From an uncultured Chloroflexota bacterium (GTDB lineage Bacteria; Chloroflexota; Anaerolineae; Aggregatilineales; Phototrophicaceae), in NCBI GenBank assembly GCA_937988705.1, contig CALKIA010000058.1, forward strand, positions 1 through 21,333: DNA of 21,333 bases, given 5' to 3'. A program made the position numbers and the translations under genes. Positions 7,355 to 15,800 of this stretch are shown piece by piece. The notes under the pieces are model-generated. The model was not told the origin of the DNA and ran no database searches. It saw only the letters and a program-made list of their open reading frames with translations. Within the stretch, counting starts at the first letter, position 1; each line of letters begins with the position of its first letter.

Positions 7355-8308
7355 ATGACCACAGCCATTGCCGCACAGCCCCGCTTGAATAGACGCCAGT
7401 TTTTTCAGCAGTTCGGGCTCCTGATCGTCTTTCTGCTGCTCTGTCTGGCATTGTCCCTCATCAGTGACCGCTTTTTGACCGGCGACAACTTGAAAAATGT
7501 GCTGCGCCAATCGACCGTCAACGGGATCATCGCCGTTGGCGTGATGTTTGTCATCCTGACACGCGGCATCGACCTATCTGTCGGTTCGGTGTTGGCGATG
7601 TCGTCAATTGTGGGAGCCGATCTGCTGCAGCGCGGTTGGGCGCCTGTGCCCGCCGTGATGGTGTGCCTGCTCGTGGGCGGTGTGCTAGGTCTGCTCACAG
7701 GGCTGCTGGTCAGTCAACTGCGTATTCCGCCGTTCATCGCGACGTTGGGCATGATGACCTTTGGGCGTGGCTTGGCCTTTTCCGTCACGGGTGGTACGCC
7801 GATCAGTAGTTTTTCCGATACTTTCCGATCGATTGGGACAGGTGAAGTCCTCGGCATTCCGACGCCGATCATCATCGCGATCGGCGTATTTTTGATCGCT
7901 TACGTACTGCTTTACCATACGACGCTTGGTCGCTTTATGTTTGCGCTCGGTTCGAACGAGCGTGCCGCGTTCGTATCCGGCATTCCGACGCGGCTCGTTT
8001 TGTTGTCCGTCTACATCTTCTCCGGGGCATTGTCGGCATTGGCGGGCATCATCCTCATCGCTCGTTTGAACTCGGCGCAGCCCAGCATCGGCGAAGGTTA
8101 TGAACTCGACGCGATTGCGGCGGTGGTGGTCGGTGGAACGACATTCGATGGCGGAGAAGGAACACTCCTGGGAACGCTGCTCGGCGTGTTGATCATCGCG
8201 GTTCTCAATAATGGCCTCAATCTGCTCAATGTGCCGCCAGAGTTCGTGGGCGTCGTCAAAGGGGTGGTCATCGTGGTGGCGCTGCTTCTGCATCGCGCGC
8301 TGCGGTAA
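7355..8308 (+). CDS. rbsC: Ribose-type sugar ABC transporter permease 1 (RbsC family)
   Basis: This membrane subunit of a CUT2-family sugar importer has 317 residues from the chosen ATG. It shows the family signature RGIDLSVGS (70-78), about eight to ten hydrophobic spans, and the conserved segments LNSAQPSIGEGYELDAIAAV and LLGVLIIAVLNNGLNLL. A GTG 42 bp upstream (7313) is in frame but sits where transcription is predicted to start, so the ATG at 7355 is preferred. Unlike the usual rbsA-rbsC-rbsB order, this permease comes first, and a second, clearly different RbsC paralogue closes the operon. The two may form a heterodimer, or each may pair with itself. The sugar is inferred from the neighbouring binding protein. 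Confidence 0.9.
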   Translation: MTTAIAAQPRLNRRQFFQQFGLLIVFLLLCLALSLISDRFLTGDNLKNVLRQSTVNGIIAVGVMFVILTRGIDLSVGSVLAMSSIVGADLLQRGWAPVPAVMVCLLVGGVLGLLTGLLVSQLRIPPFIATLGMMTFGRGLAFSVTGGTPISSFSDTFRSIGTGEVLGIPTPIIIAIGVFLIAYVLLYHTTLGRFMFALGSNERAAFVSGIPTRLVLLSVYIFSGALSALAGIILIARLNSAQPSIGEGYELDAIAAVVVGGTTFDGGEGTLLGTLLGVLIIAVLNNGLNLLNVPPEFVGVVKGVVIVVALLLHRALR

Positions 8309-8338
8309 GTTATTCGCTTTAGGCTAGGAGACATTCTC

Positions 8339-10048
8339 ATGCGTAAAGTAATGTTTCTCGTACTTGCGGTGATGCTCGTGCTGGGGGCAGGCGGCATCAG
8401 TGCGCAAGATGATGGTATCACCATCGGGTTGTCCCTCTCAACACTGAATAATCCATTTTTTGTGACCTTGCGCAATGGCGCTCAAGCGGCGGCCGATGAG
8501 CTGGGTGTCGAATTGGTTGTGGTGGATGCTCAGGATGATCCGGCGACCGAGGCGGCGAATATTCAGGATTTGATTGCCCAGGGGGTGGATGCCATCCTCA
8601 TCAACCCGACGGATGCCGATGCGATTGTCCCATCGATTGAAGCGGCTAATGGCGCGGCTATCCCCGTCTTTACAGTGGATCGCGGTGCGGCGGCGGGCGA
8701 AGTTGTCAGCCATATTGCTTCGGATAATGTCGCCGGTGGGGCGATGGCGGCGCGGTTCCTGTGCAATGAATTGGGCGGCGCGGGCAGTGTCGTCGAACTG
8801 GAAGGCATCGCCGGCACGTCGGCGGCGCGTGACCGGGGTCAGGGCTTCAACGATTATATGAGCGCCAACTGCGCGGGCGTGACCATCGTCGCCCGGCAGA
8901 CGGCGAACTTCAACCGAGCGGAAGGTTTGTCGGTTTTCGAGAATATTCTGCAAGCCAACCCCGAAATCAATGGCGTGTTCGCGCACAACGACGAAATGAT
9001 CCTCGGCGCAATCGAAGCCGCCGCGGCGGCTGGTCGAAGTGGTATCACTTTTGTGGGCTTTGACGCGGTCGACGATGCGGTAGCGGCAGTTCAGTCGGGG
9101 ACGCTGGCGGCAACCGTCGCCCAGCAGCCAAATCTCATGGGCGAACTCGCGGTGCGGAGCGCTGTGGAGTATCTTGGCGGCGCCATGGTCGAACCGAGTA
9201 TTCCCGTGGGTCTGCGTCTGGTGCAGGACTTGACCATCGGCTTGTCGCTCTCTACGTTGAATAATCCGTTCTTTGTCACGCTGCGCGATGGCGCGCAGGC
9301 CGCGGCGGATGCCTGGGGCGTGGAACTGGTGGTGGTCGATGCGCAAGACGATCCGTCGACCGAAGCGGCGAACGTTCAGGACTTGATCGCACAGGGCGTA
9401 GATGCCATTCTCGTCAACCCGACGGATGCGGACGCGATTGTCCCCTCAATTGAAGCGGCTAATGCGGCAGGCATTCCGGTTTTCACCGTGGATCGTGGCG
9501 CGGCAGCGGGCGAAGTCGTTAGCCATATCGCGTCAGATAACGTCGCGGGTGGTGCAATGGCCGCTGAATACCTGTGTGCGGCGCTCGGCGGCGCGGGCAA
9601 CGTGGTTGAACTGGAAGGCATTGCCGGTACATCGGCAGCGCGTGATCGCGGGCAGGGCTTCAACGATTACATGAGCGCCAACTGCGCCGGAGTAACGATT
9701 GTCGCCCGGCAGACGGCGAATTTCAACCGTGCGGAAGGTCTGACGGTTTTCGAGAATATCCTGCAAGCGAATCCCGAAATCAATGGGGTGTTCGCACATA
9801 ATGACGAAATGATTCTTGGCGCGATTGAAGCGGCTGCGGCCGCTGGTCGGACGGGCATTACCTTCGTCGGCTTTGACGCGGTTGATGATGCGGTGGCGGC
9901 GGTAGGCGCAGGGACGTTGGCGGCAACCGTCGCGCAGCAGCCTGACCTGATGGGCATGCTAGCGCTCGAATGGGCCGTCGGCTACCTGAGTGGCGAACCG
10001 GTCGAGGCGAGCATTCCGGTGGCGCTGTCGTTGGTGACGGCGGAATAA
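8339..10048 (+). CDS. rbsB: Tandem ribose-binding protein: two RbsB domains fused in one chain
   Basis: This 569-residue protein is twice the normal RbsB length. After a signal peptide (1-23, no lipobox Cys) come two full periplasmic-binding-protein domains, residues 27-296 and 298-567, offset by exactly 271 residues and about 89% identical (roughly 30 differences). Both closely follow E. coli RbsB. All ribose contacts are kept in both: N38/F40/F41, D114/R115, R166, F191, N217, D242, Q262, and the same at +271 (N309, F311/F312, D385/R386, R437, F462, N488, D513, Q533). The junction has almost no linker. Differences cluster in the last 30 residues of each domain. DNA of the copies has drifted at synonymous sites, so both are under selection. 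AGGAG at 8326-8330 supports the start. Ribose or a close relative (ribose, AI-2, allose) is the likely ligand; D-ribose is favoured by the residues. Confidence 0.93.
   Translation: MRKVMFLVLAVMLVLGAGGISAQDDGITIGLSLSTLNNPFFVTLRNGAQAAADELGVELVVVDAQDDPATEAANIQDLIAQGVDAILINPTDADAIVPSIEAANGAAIPVFTVDRGAAAGEVVSHIASDNVAGGAMAARFLCNELGGAGSVVELEGIAGTSAARDRGQGFNDYMSANCAGVTIVARQTANFNRAEGLSVFENILQANPEINGVFAHNDEMILGAIEAAAAAGRSGITFVGFDAVDDAVAAVQSGTLAATVAQQPNLMGELAVRSAVEYLGGAMVEPSIPVGLRLVQDLTIGLSLSTLNNPFFVTLRDGAQAAADAWGVELVVVDAQDDPSTEAANVQDLIAQGVDAILVNPTDADAIVPSIEAANAAGIPVFTVDRGAAAGEVVSHIASDNVAGGAMAAEYLCAALGGAGNVVELEGIAGTSAARDRGQGFNDYMSANCAGVTIVARQTANFNRAEGLTVFENILQANPEINGVFAHNDEMILGAIEAAAAAGRTGITFVGFDAVDDAVAAVGAGTLAATVAQQPDLMGMLALEWAVGYLSGEPVEASIPVALSLVTAE
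8420..10045 (+). repeat. In-frame tandem duplication, period 813 bp
   Basis: Copy 1 (about 8420-9232) and copy 2 (9233-10045) are direct repeats within the binding-protein gene. In the first 20 codons there are 11 base differences, of which 10 are silent. A 47-residue stretch (8789-8929 against 9602-9742) is identical in protein yet carries many silent changes. This is an old, conserved duplication rather than a recent or assembly-made one. Confidence 0.95.
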
Positions 10049-10064
10049 TCTGTCGACCTAACTG

Positions 10065-10092
10065 GCCGGGGCGCGGTAGTCTGCGCCCCGGC
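10065..10092 (+). promoter_or_regulatory. Strong intercistronic hairpin between binding protein and ATPase genes
   Basis: GCCGGGGCGC (10065-10074) and GCGCCCCGGC (10083-10092) form a perfect 10-bp GC stem with an 8-nt loop. It is followed by AAAAAGG, not a T-tract, so it is not a classical terminator. It lies in the 57-bp gap and ends 13 bp before the ATPase start. In sugar importer operons, such hairpins commonly stabilise the upstream binding-protein mRNA or limit downstream expression. Confidence 0.7.
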
Positions 10093-10105
10093 AAAAAGGC
10101 TGTTT

Positions 10106-11647
10106 ATGGAACCTCTGCTGCGAATAAATAACCTCTGCAAATCGTTTCCGGGTGTGCAGGCCGTGACAGATATCAGCTTCGATCTTGAAGCCGGTGAAAT
10201 TGTCGCGCTGGTGGGCGAGAATGGTGCGGGCAAGACAACGCTCATGCGAATGTTGAGCGGCGCGATCACGCCGGATTCTGGGGAGATACTCTGGACCGGC
10301 CAACCCGTCACGCTGCGCTCCCCGCACGACGCGCAGGCGATTGGTATCCGCATGATCCATCAAGAGCTGGCGCTGCTTCCCAATCTCGATGTCGCGAAGA
10401 ACATCTATTTAGGCCATGAGCCGCACGGCGCGGTTCCCGGAACAATCAATTGGCAGGCGATGTACCGGCAGGCGGCGGAACAACTGCAAAAACTCGATCT
10501 CGACATCGATCCCCACACGCCGATTCGCAATCTCGCGCTCGCGCAGCAGCAGATGATCGAAGTCGCGAAGGCACTCGCGCAGAACGCCCAGCTGATCATT
10601 ATGGATGAGCCGACATCGTCGCTGACCGAGCACGAAGTCGAAACGTTGTTTAGTAATATGCGTGGGCTGCGTGAACAGGGCGTGACGATCATCTTCATCT
10701 CGCACCGGCTTGAGGAGATTTTCGCGGTGTGCGATCGCATCATCGTCTTGCGCGATGGACAGTTCGTTGGCAGCGAACCGACCGCCACGACGACGCCCAG
10801 CAAAGTCATCGCGCTCATGGTCGGCCGTACCGTTGATGATCTATTCCCGCGCCCCCGCAATATTGTGGGCGAACCGATTCTCGAAGTACAAAATCTTGCG
10901 ATCACGGATCCGGCGCAGAATGTCAGTTTCACGCTGCATCAGGGGGAAATCCTCGGCGTTGCGGGGCTGGTCGGTTCAGGGCGTACGCCGCTGGCTGAAA
11001 CAATTTTCGGCCTCCGGCGCGCACTCAAAGGCAGGATCGTGATGAGCGGTAAAGAGCTCAACATCGCCAACCCGGCGCAGGCGATTGAACACGGTATTGG
11101 TTTCGTTCCGGAAGACCGCAAAGGGCAGGGTTTATTTCTGTCGCTGTCAGTAGGTTCGAACATTATCGTCTCCCTGATGCGCTTGTGGTCGCGGTATGGT
11201 TGGGTGCAGTGGCCGAAGTACAACGAAGTATCAAACCGCTTCATCGACCGCCTCGGCATCCGGACGCCCTCGGCCGCGCAGCGTGTCCGCAATCTCAGCG
11301 GCGGCAATCAACAAAAAGTTGTGATTGCTAAGTGGCTGACGATGGAACCAAAGGTTTTGATCCTCGACGAGCCAACCCGTGGGATTGATATTGGCGCAAA
11401 GGCTGAGATTCATCAGCTCATGCGGCAGTTGGCAGAACGGGGTGTTGGCATTCTGATGATTTCGTCGGAACTCCCCGAAGTGTTGGGCGTCAGCGACCGC
11501 ATCCTGGTGATGTATGAGGGCGCCTTAGTTGCTGAATATGATGCGCGCCGCACGACTCAGGATCAGGTGATGCGCGCCGCAACCGGTAATCTTGAGGCAA
11601 AAGGGCCACGTAATGACAGCAAATCTACTGCGAACTTCGTCGTCTAA
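10106..11647 (+). CDS. rbsA: Ribose-type sugar ABC transporter double ATPase (RbsA family)
   Basis: This 513-residue protein fuses two ATPase domains, as in RbsA/MglA/XylG. NBD1 has Walker A GENGAGKT (37-44), Walker B LIIMDEPT (163-170) and H200, but its signature is LALAQQQ where LSxGQQQ is expected. NBD2 has a degenerate Walker A GLVGSGRT (287-294, Arg for Lys, usual in this family), an intact signature LSGGNQQ (397-403), Walker B LILDEPTRG and SSE in place of the H-loop. Since each ATP site joins one Walker A to the opposite signature, one site is canonical (NBD1 Walker A with NBD2 signature) and the other degenerate on both sides. It drives the two flanking permeases. The start has AAGG at 10095-10098, and the 3' end overlaps the next gene by 35 bp. 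Confidence 0.93.
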   Translation: MEPLLRINNLCKSFPGVQAVTDISFDLEAGEIVALVGENGAGKTTLMRMLSGAITPDSGEILWTGQPVTLRSPHDAQAIGIRMIHQELALLPNLDVAKNIYLGHEPHGAVPGTINWQAMYRQAAEQLQKLDLDIDPHTPIRNLALAQQQMIEVAKALAQNAQLIIMDEPTSSLTEHEVETLFSNMRGLREQGVTIIFISHRLEEIFAVCDRIIVLRDGQFVGSEPTATTTPSKVIALMVGRTVDDLFPRPRNIVGEPILEVQNLAITDPAQNVSFTLHQGEILGVAGLVGSGRTPLAETIFGLRRALKGRIVMSGKELNIANPAQAIEHGIGFVPEDRKGQGLFLSLSVGSNIIVSLMRLWSRYGWVQWPKYNEVSNRFIDRLGIRTPSAAQRVRNLSGGNQQKVVIAKWLTMEPKVLILDEPTRGIDIGAKAEIHQLMRQLAERGVGILMISSELPEVLGVSDRILVMYEGALVAEYDARRTTQDQVMRAATGNLEAKGPRNDSKSTANFVV

Positions 11648-12584
11648 TTGGCTGCGGCGTGGGACTGTTTTCATCATATTGGTCGCGATGATCGTGTTTT
11701 TCTCGACACAGTCGGAGCGCTTCTTTCAACCCGCCAATCTGCGCAACATCATCGAGCAGAACGCGTACATCATCGTCGCGTCCGTAGGCGTGGCGCTCAC
11801 GATGATCCTTGGCGGCATTGATCTGTCCGTTGGTTCCGTCGCGGCTCTCGTCGGCGCGCTCACCGCGGGTTTGATCACCCGAAACGGCTTTGCGCTCGTC
11901 CCTGCATTGATGATCGGGTTGATGGCTGGCCTCCTGCTGGGCGCCATCAATGGTGCTTTAGTCGTCTTTGGCAAACTTCCCCCGTTTGTCGTCACGCTGG
12001 CGATGCTCGGCGTTGCGCGTGGCCTGACACTGGTCTATACCGAAGGCCGACCGATCTCCGGTTTGCAGGAAACGGGCTATCGTTCGTTTGCCGGTGAACT
12101 CAATGTTGGCTTCCCTATCCCCGTGTTGATTCTCATTGCGGTCCTCGTTACGCTCGGTGCCTGGTTGTTGCTAACCCGGACGCGTTTTGGACTGCATATC
12201 TACAGCATTGGCGGTAATGAAGAAACTGCGCGTTTGGCTGGCGTTTCGGTGGCACGAACCAAGATCATCACGTATGCGCTGAGCGGTTTATGCGCTGCCA
12301 TTACGGGCATCATGCTCACCGCGTCGCTCGCCTCGGCGCAACCACGGGTTGCCGAAGGTTTGGAGCTGAACGCGATCGCCGCGGCGGTTCTCGGGGGCGT
12401 TAGCCTGTTCGGGGGCGTGGGCAGCATGTTCGGTGTGTTAGCTGGGGTGATGATCGTTGGCGTCTTGAGCAATGGAACAAATCTTCTCCGCATTTCCCCT
12501 TACACAAAACAGATCATTCAGGGTCTGGTTCTCGTCGCTGCGGTGAGCATCGACATGTACTCCAAACGCGCTGAAAAACGCTGA
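11613..12584 (+). CDS. rbsC: Ribose-type sugar ABC transporter permease 2 (RbsC family)
   Basis: This second RbsC-family membrane subunit has 323 residues from the ATG within the 3' end of the ATPase gene. A TTG seven codons upstream (11592) is in frame but less likely. The signature GGIDLSVGS is at 67-75, and the C-terminal half has SLASAQPRVAEGLELNAIAAAVLGG, the counterpart of the same segment in permease 1. The two permeases are clear paralogues but diverged along their whole length, unlike the nearly identical binding domains. The tail is basic (SKRAEKR). Overlap with the ATPase gene suggests coupled translation. It closes the operon; no clear terminator follows. Confidence 0.9.
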   Translation: MTANLLRTSSSNWLRRGTVFIILVAMIVFFSTQSERFFQPANLRNIIEQNAYIIVASVGVALTMILGGIDLSVGSVAALVGALTAGLITRNGFALVPALMIGLMAGLLLGAINGALVVFGKLPPFVVTLAMLGVARGLTLVYTEGRPISGLQETGYRSFAGELNVGFPIPVLILIAVLVTLGAWLLLTRTRFGLHIYSIGGNEETARLAGVSVARTKIITYALSGLCAAITGIMLTASLASAQPRVAEGLELNAIAAAVLGGVSLFGGVGSMFGVLAGVMIVGVLSNGTNLLRISPYTKQIIQGLVLVAAVSIDMYSKRAEKR

Positions 12585-12650
12585 ACGAATGTTCCATCCC
12601 TTTGGCTTAGTCTTAAGGCGGTGGACTACAAAGAGATTACCTATAGAATC

Positions 12651-12679
12651 TTGACATTGGTAAAGCTCTAGTTTATATT
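12651..12679 (+). promoter_or_regulatory. Near-consensus sigma70 promoter of the TIR gene pair
   Basis: TTGACA (12651-12656, 6/6) and TATATT (12674-12679, 5/6) are spaced by exactly 17 bp in an AT-rich gap (12585-12815), unlike the GC-rich surroundings. Transcription would start near 12686, giving a leader of about 130 nt before the TIR-NACHT-HEAT start. This is the best promoter match in the window. The first 65 bp of the gap hold nothing recognisable. Confidence 0.75.
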
Positions 12680-12721
12680 CTCTAACATTACGGCGCAATG
12701 TAATTTTAATCAGGTTAGAGA
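12679..12721. promoter_or_regulatory. Nested inverted repeat at the promoter/leader junction
   Basis: TCTCTAAC (12679-12686) pairs perfectly with GTTAGAGA (12714-12721), and the interior holds a second pair, ACATT/AATGT, around ACGGCGC (12686-12702). The outer left arm starts on the last base of the -10. It could be an operator at the transcription start or a cruciform or stem-loop of the early leader RNA. Confidence 0.5.
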
Positions 12722-12750
12722 TCTATCAAAACTGTATCTGCATAATTTAG

Positions 12751-12773
12751 ATTGTGAGTGGCATAATCACAAT
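12751..12773. promoter_or_regulatory. Dyad ATTGTGA-N9-TCACAAT in the TIR operon leader
   Basis: Perfect 7-bp arms (12751-12757 and 12767-12773) are separated by GTGGCATAA. The half-sites look like those of CRP or LacI-type regulators, but the CRP spacing is six, not nine. It lies about 70 bp downstream of the predicted transcription start and 43 bp before the start codon, fitting a roadblock operator or a leader stem-loop. Confidence 0.45.
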
Positions 12774-12815
12774 TACATATTCTGCGTTAACGGTTTGTCG
12801 CGGGTTAGGATCCTA

Positions 12816-15800
12816 ATGAAACGCAGTCCTGCCGACGTTGAGCGAATCCACGTCTACCTGAGTTATGCTGCTGTTGAGGCGAATTTCACCATTCAGCTGG
12901 CGAGTGACCTTCTTTGCGAAGGGGTGCCTGTCTGGATGGATCGTTTGCACGCTTCTCCCGAGCGCTGGACAAACGATCTGCAAGCGGCGCTGAGTCAAGC
13001 CGCCGTTTTCGTCGCAGTTGTCACCCCCGAATACGTTCAATCACCCTACGCGCTCCATGAAATCCAGTTTGCGCTCAAGCGCAAAATACCGATAATTCCG
13101 GTGCTGTGTGCGCCACTGGACCGCTCACAATGGCTGTCCGAACTCCAACCCGCGGCGTTGATCGACTTTACCCAATGGAATGATAAACGCGTCTATCGCC
13201 AGCGGCTGGATGAGCTCATTGATGATCTCCGACCGAAAGTCGAGATGCGCAGTGCGCTGGAAGTTGAAACGCGTTATCTGTACACATTGATGACTCGTCT
13301 AGAAGCGCGCAAACCCCTGACGCAGTTCGTGGATCTTTCGGTAAATCCCCGTCCGCCGGAGCAGACCACACGTCCGGAACTCCGATTGAGCGACCTCTGG
13401 GGCAAGAATGTCCCATTGTACGAAGTCGAGGCCGACTCCCGCCGGATGCAAGCGATTGCTTCACTCGCGGCGGCGCTGGAGAAATATCCGCAGTTCATTC
13501 TGACCGGGGTGAGCGGGAGCGGTAAAACGACGCTGCTCGAACGCTTCGCACTGGATGCGGCGCGCAAGCGTTTGACCGTTGGCCGCGAAGCACCGCTGCC
13601 CGTGTATATCGATCTCGCTCGTTGGAACGACGATGAGACGATTGATGCCTTTGTCCACCGCAGCGCGACCTTTGACGGTGAATCCCTGGTCAAGCTGACG
13701 CCGTGGGAAGTCATTCTGTGTCTCGATCATCTTGACGAATTGGGCGATGATGCCGCCGAACGGGCAGGGCAGCTCAAGCAGTGGCTCGCCAGTGATGCCG
13801 CGCCCCGGCAGGTGATGCTCGCATGTCGCCATGCCGAATCTGTCCTGATGCAGGACTTGCCACAGATCGCCATCGGCGACTTGCAAGAAGAGCACATTCG
13901 CCGCTATATCGGCGCGTGTTTAGACGATAGCGCAGCGGCACCGCTGCTGACCCAGTTTTTCCCGAGTCTCGCGGAAGACCAACCGCGGGCTGAACTCCTG
14001 TGCTCACTCGCCCGGACGACAGCCATGCTGGCCGGTCTCGTCTTTTTGTTCAAAACGTCTCCACAGAGTGAACTACCGCTTAATCCCGGCGCGCTGCTGA
14101 AACGTTACTATGCTAACTTTTGGATCTGGAAACGCCACTCCGGCATGCCGGGCTGGATGCCCTACAAGGAACTGGAAGCCAGCCTGCACCGCATCGCACG
14201 GACGCTGCTCACGGGCAAGTATGCCAGCCAGTTTAGCTACGCCGATGCACGTGCCAATATCGGCGATGAGCGGTTCCTCGCGGCTGCGATCACCAGCGGG
14301 TTAATCGAACCCATCGGCGATCAACTGCGTTTCCGCGACCGCTTGACGCTGGAATACTTCGGCGCGGTCAACCTGCCGCTGTCTGATCTCGTACTGCGGC
14401 TCATGTCCGCCCGCTTCGATGAGTGGGGTCTGCGTCTCGCTCAGCGCTGGGACGGCGTGGTGATCCTGATGAGCGGCTATCTCGCCTCACCGGAAAGCCT
14501 CATTCGTTCCATCGCGGAAATCGATCCTTATCTGGCGGGACGCTGTATCGCCAGCGGCGTGCGCGTTCCCGAAGGGCTGTTCGATCATATTGTCAACACG
14601 CTTTCGGAACTGGCGTTTGAAACGCAAAATCGCGGGCGAGTCGAAGCGGCGATCATTCTCCGCGTATTCTCGCATCGCGCTGGCATGAACGCGCTGCTTG
14701 AAATGATGCGCGTCGGCACGTGGCGCGAACGACAATCCGCGACGCAAGCCATGCGGCAGGGCGAAATTGTCTTCCCGCCCGTCCTGTTTGAGGAGTTGAG
14801 CACTTGGGACTGGAAACCCTCTGAGCGGATCGCCGGAGCACTTCTGACGATTGGCATTGAGGCGCTACCGCTGCTGCTGAATGTCCTTAACGATGACTCC
14901 GACCCACAGCAGCGCTGTGGCGCGGCCTGGGCGTTAGGGGTCATCGACGATTGCGGTGGCCTGCCAGCATTGGTGCACGCGCTTGATGATTCAGATCTCG
15001 CCGTGCGTCTTCAGGCGCTTGCGGCAATTGGCCGCTTGCGCGATACGGCGGCGATCCCGTTCCTGACCCACTTGCTGAAAGACCAACAGTGGGATATCCG
15101 CGAAGCGGCGGCAGAGGCGCTCGACAAAATCGATGCGCCGAAGGTTGGCAATCTCAAGCTAAAAGAAGCTGAACCGAATGCGTCGGCCAAAGGCGAGTCC
15201 CTCCTTGATCTACTCAACAGTGAGGACTGGCAAGCGCGCATGTCCGCGGTAGGATCACTGGCTCAGTTTGACGATCCGTCCATCATCCCCGCGCTGCTGG
15301 AAACGCTGCACGACGAGGATGCACGGGTACGGCTCGCAGTCATTCAGGTGTTGGAACAGCATGCGGATGACGTTGTGATTGAGGCGCTGGCGGCGGCCAC
15401 TTACGACAGTGACCACGAGGTCGCAGCGGCGGCGCAGCAGGCGCTGCAACGTTTCAATGCAGCCGGTGAGCCCCGAGTCACCGTGGCTGAAGAAACGCAG
15501 ACGAACAGCGCCCCTATCGAGGCGCAGAGCCTGTACGATGCTGAAACCGTGTCTGCTGACGAAGTGCTGCCGTTTGATGAACAGCAAATCGCCCAATGGG
15601 AGGCGCTGCGTGACCTGCTGGAATCGCTGTTCGTGTCGGATTGGCACGCACGGCGCGAGGCTGCCAGCGCGCTGCGCGAACAGGCTAAGAGCCTCCGTGG
15701 TATTGCTGACCGCTCCGTGATCAATCTGCTGCTCAATGCGCTCAGCAACACCGATTATGTGGTGCGCTGGGCGGTGGTTGAGGCACTGGCGTGGATCAAA

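Noticed and set aside
8420..10045. The repeat could be an assembly or sequencing artefact
   Set aside because: The copies differ at many silent positions throughout (11 of the first 60 bases), which a duplicated read or mis-assembly would not produce.
12584..12650. Terminator after the ribose operon
   Set aside because: Only short weak pairings (CCTT/AAGG type) with no T-tract were found, so none is called.
12751..12773. CRP/FNR-type binding site
   Set aside because: The half-sites look right, but the spacer is nine bases rather than six (CRP), so it is listed only as a generic dyad.
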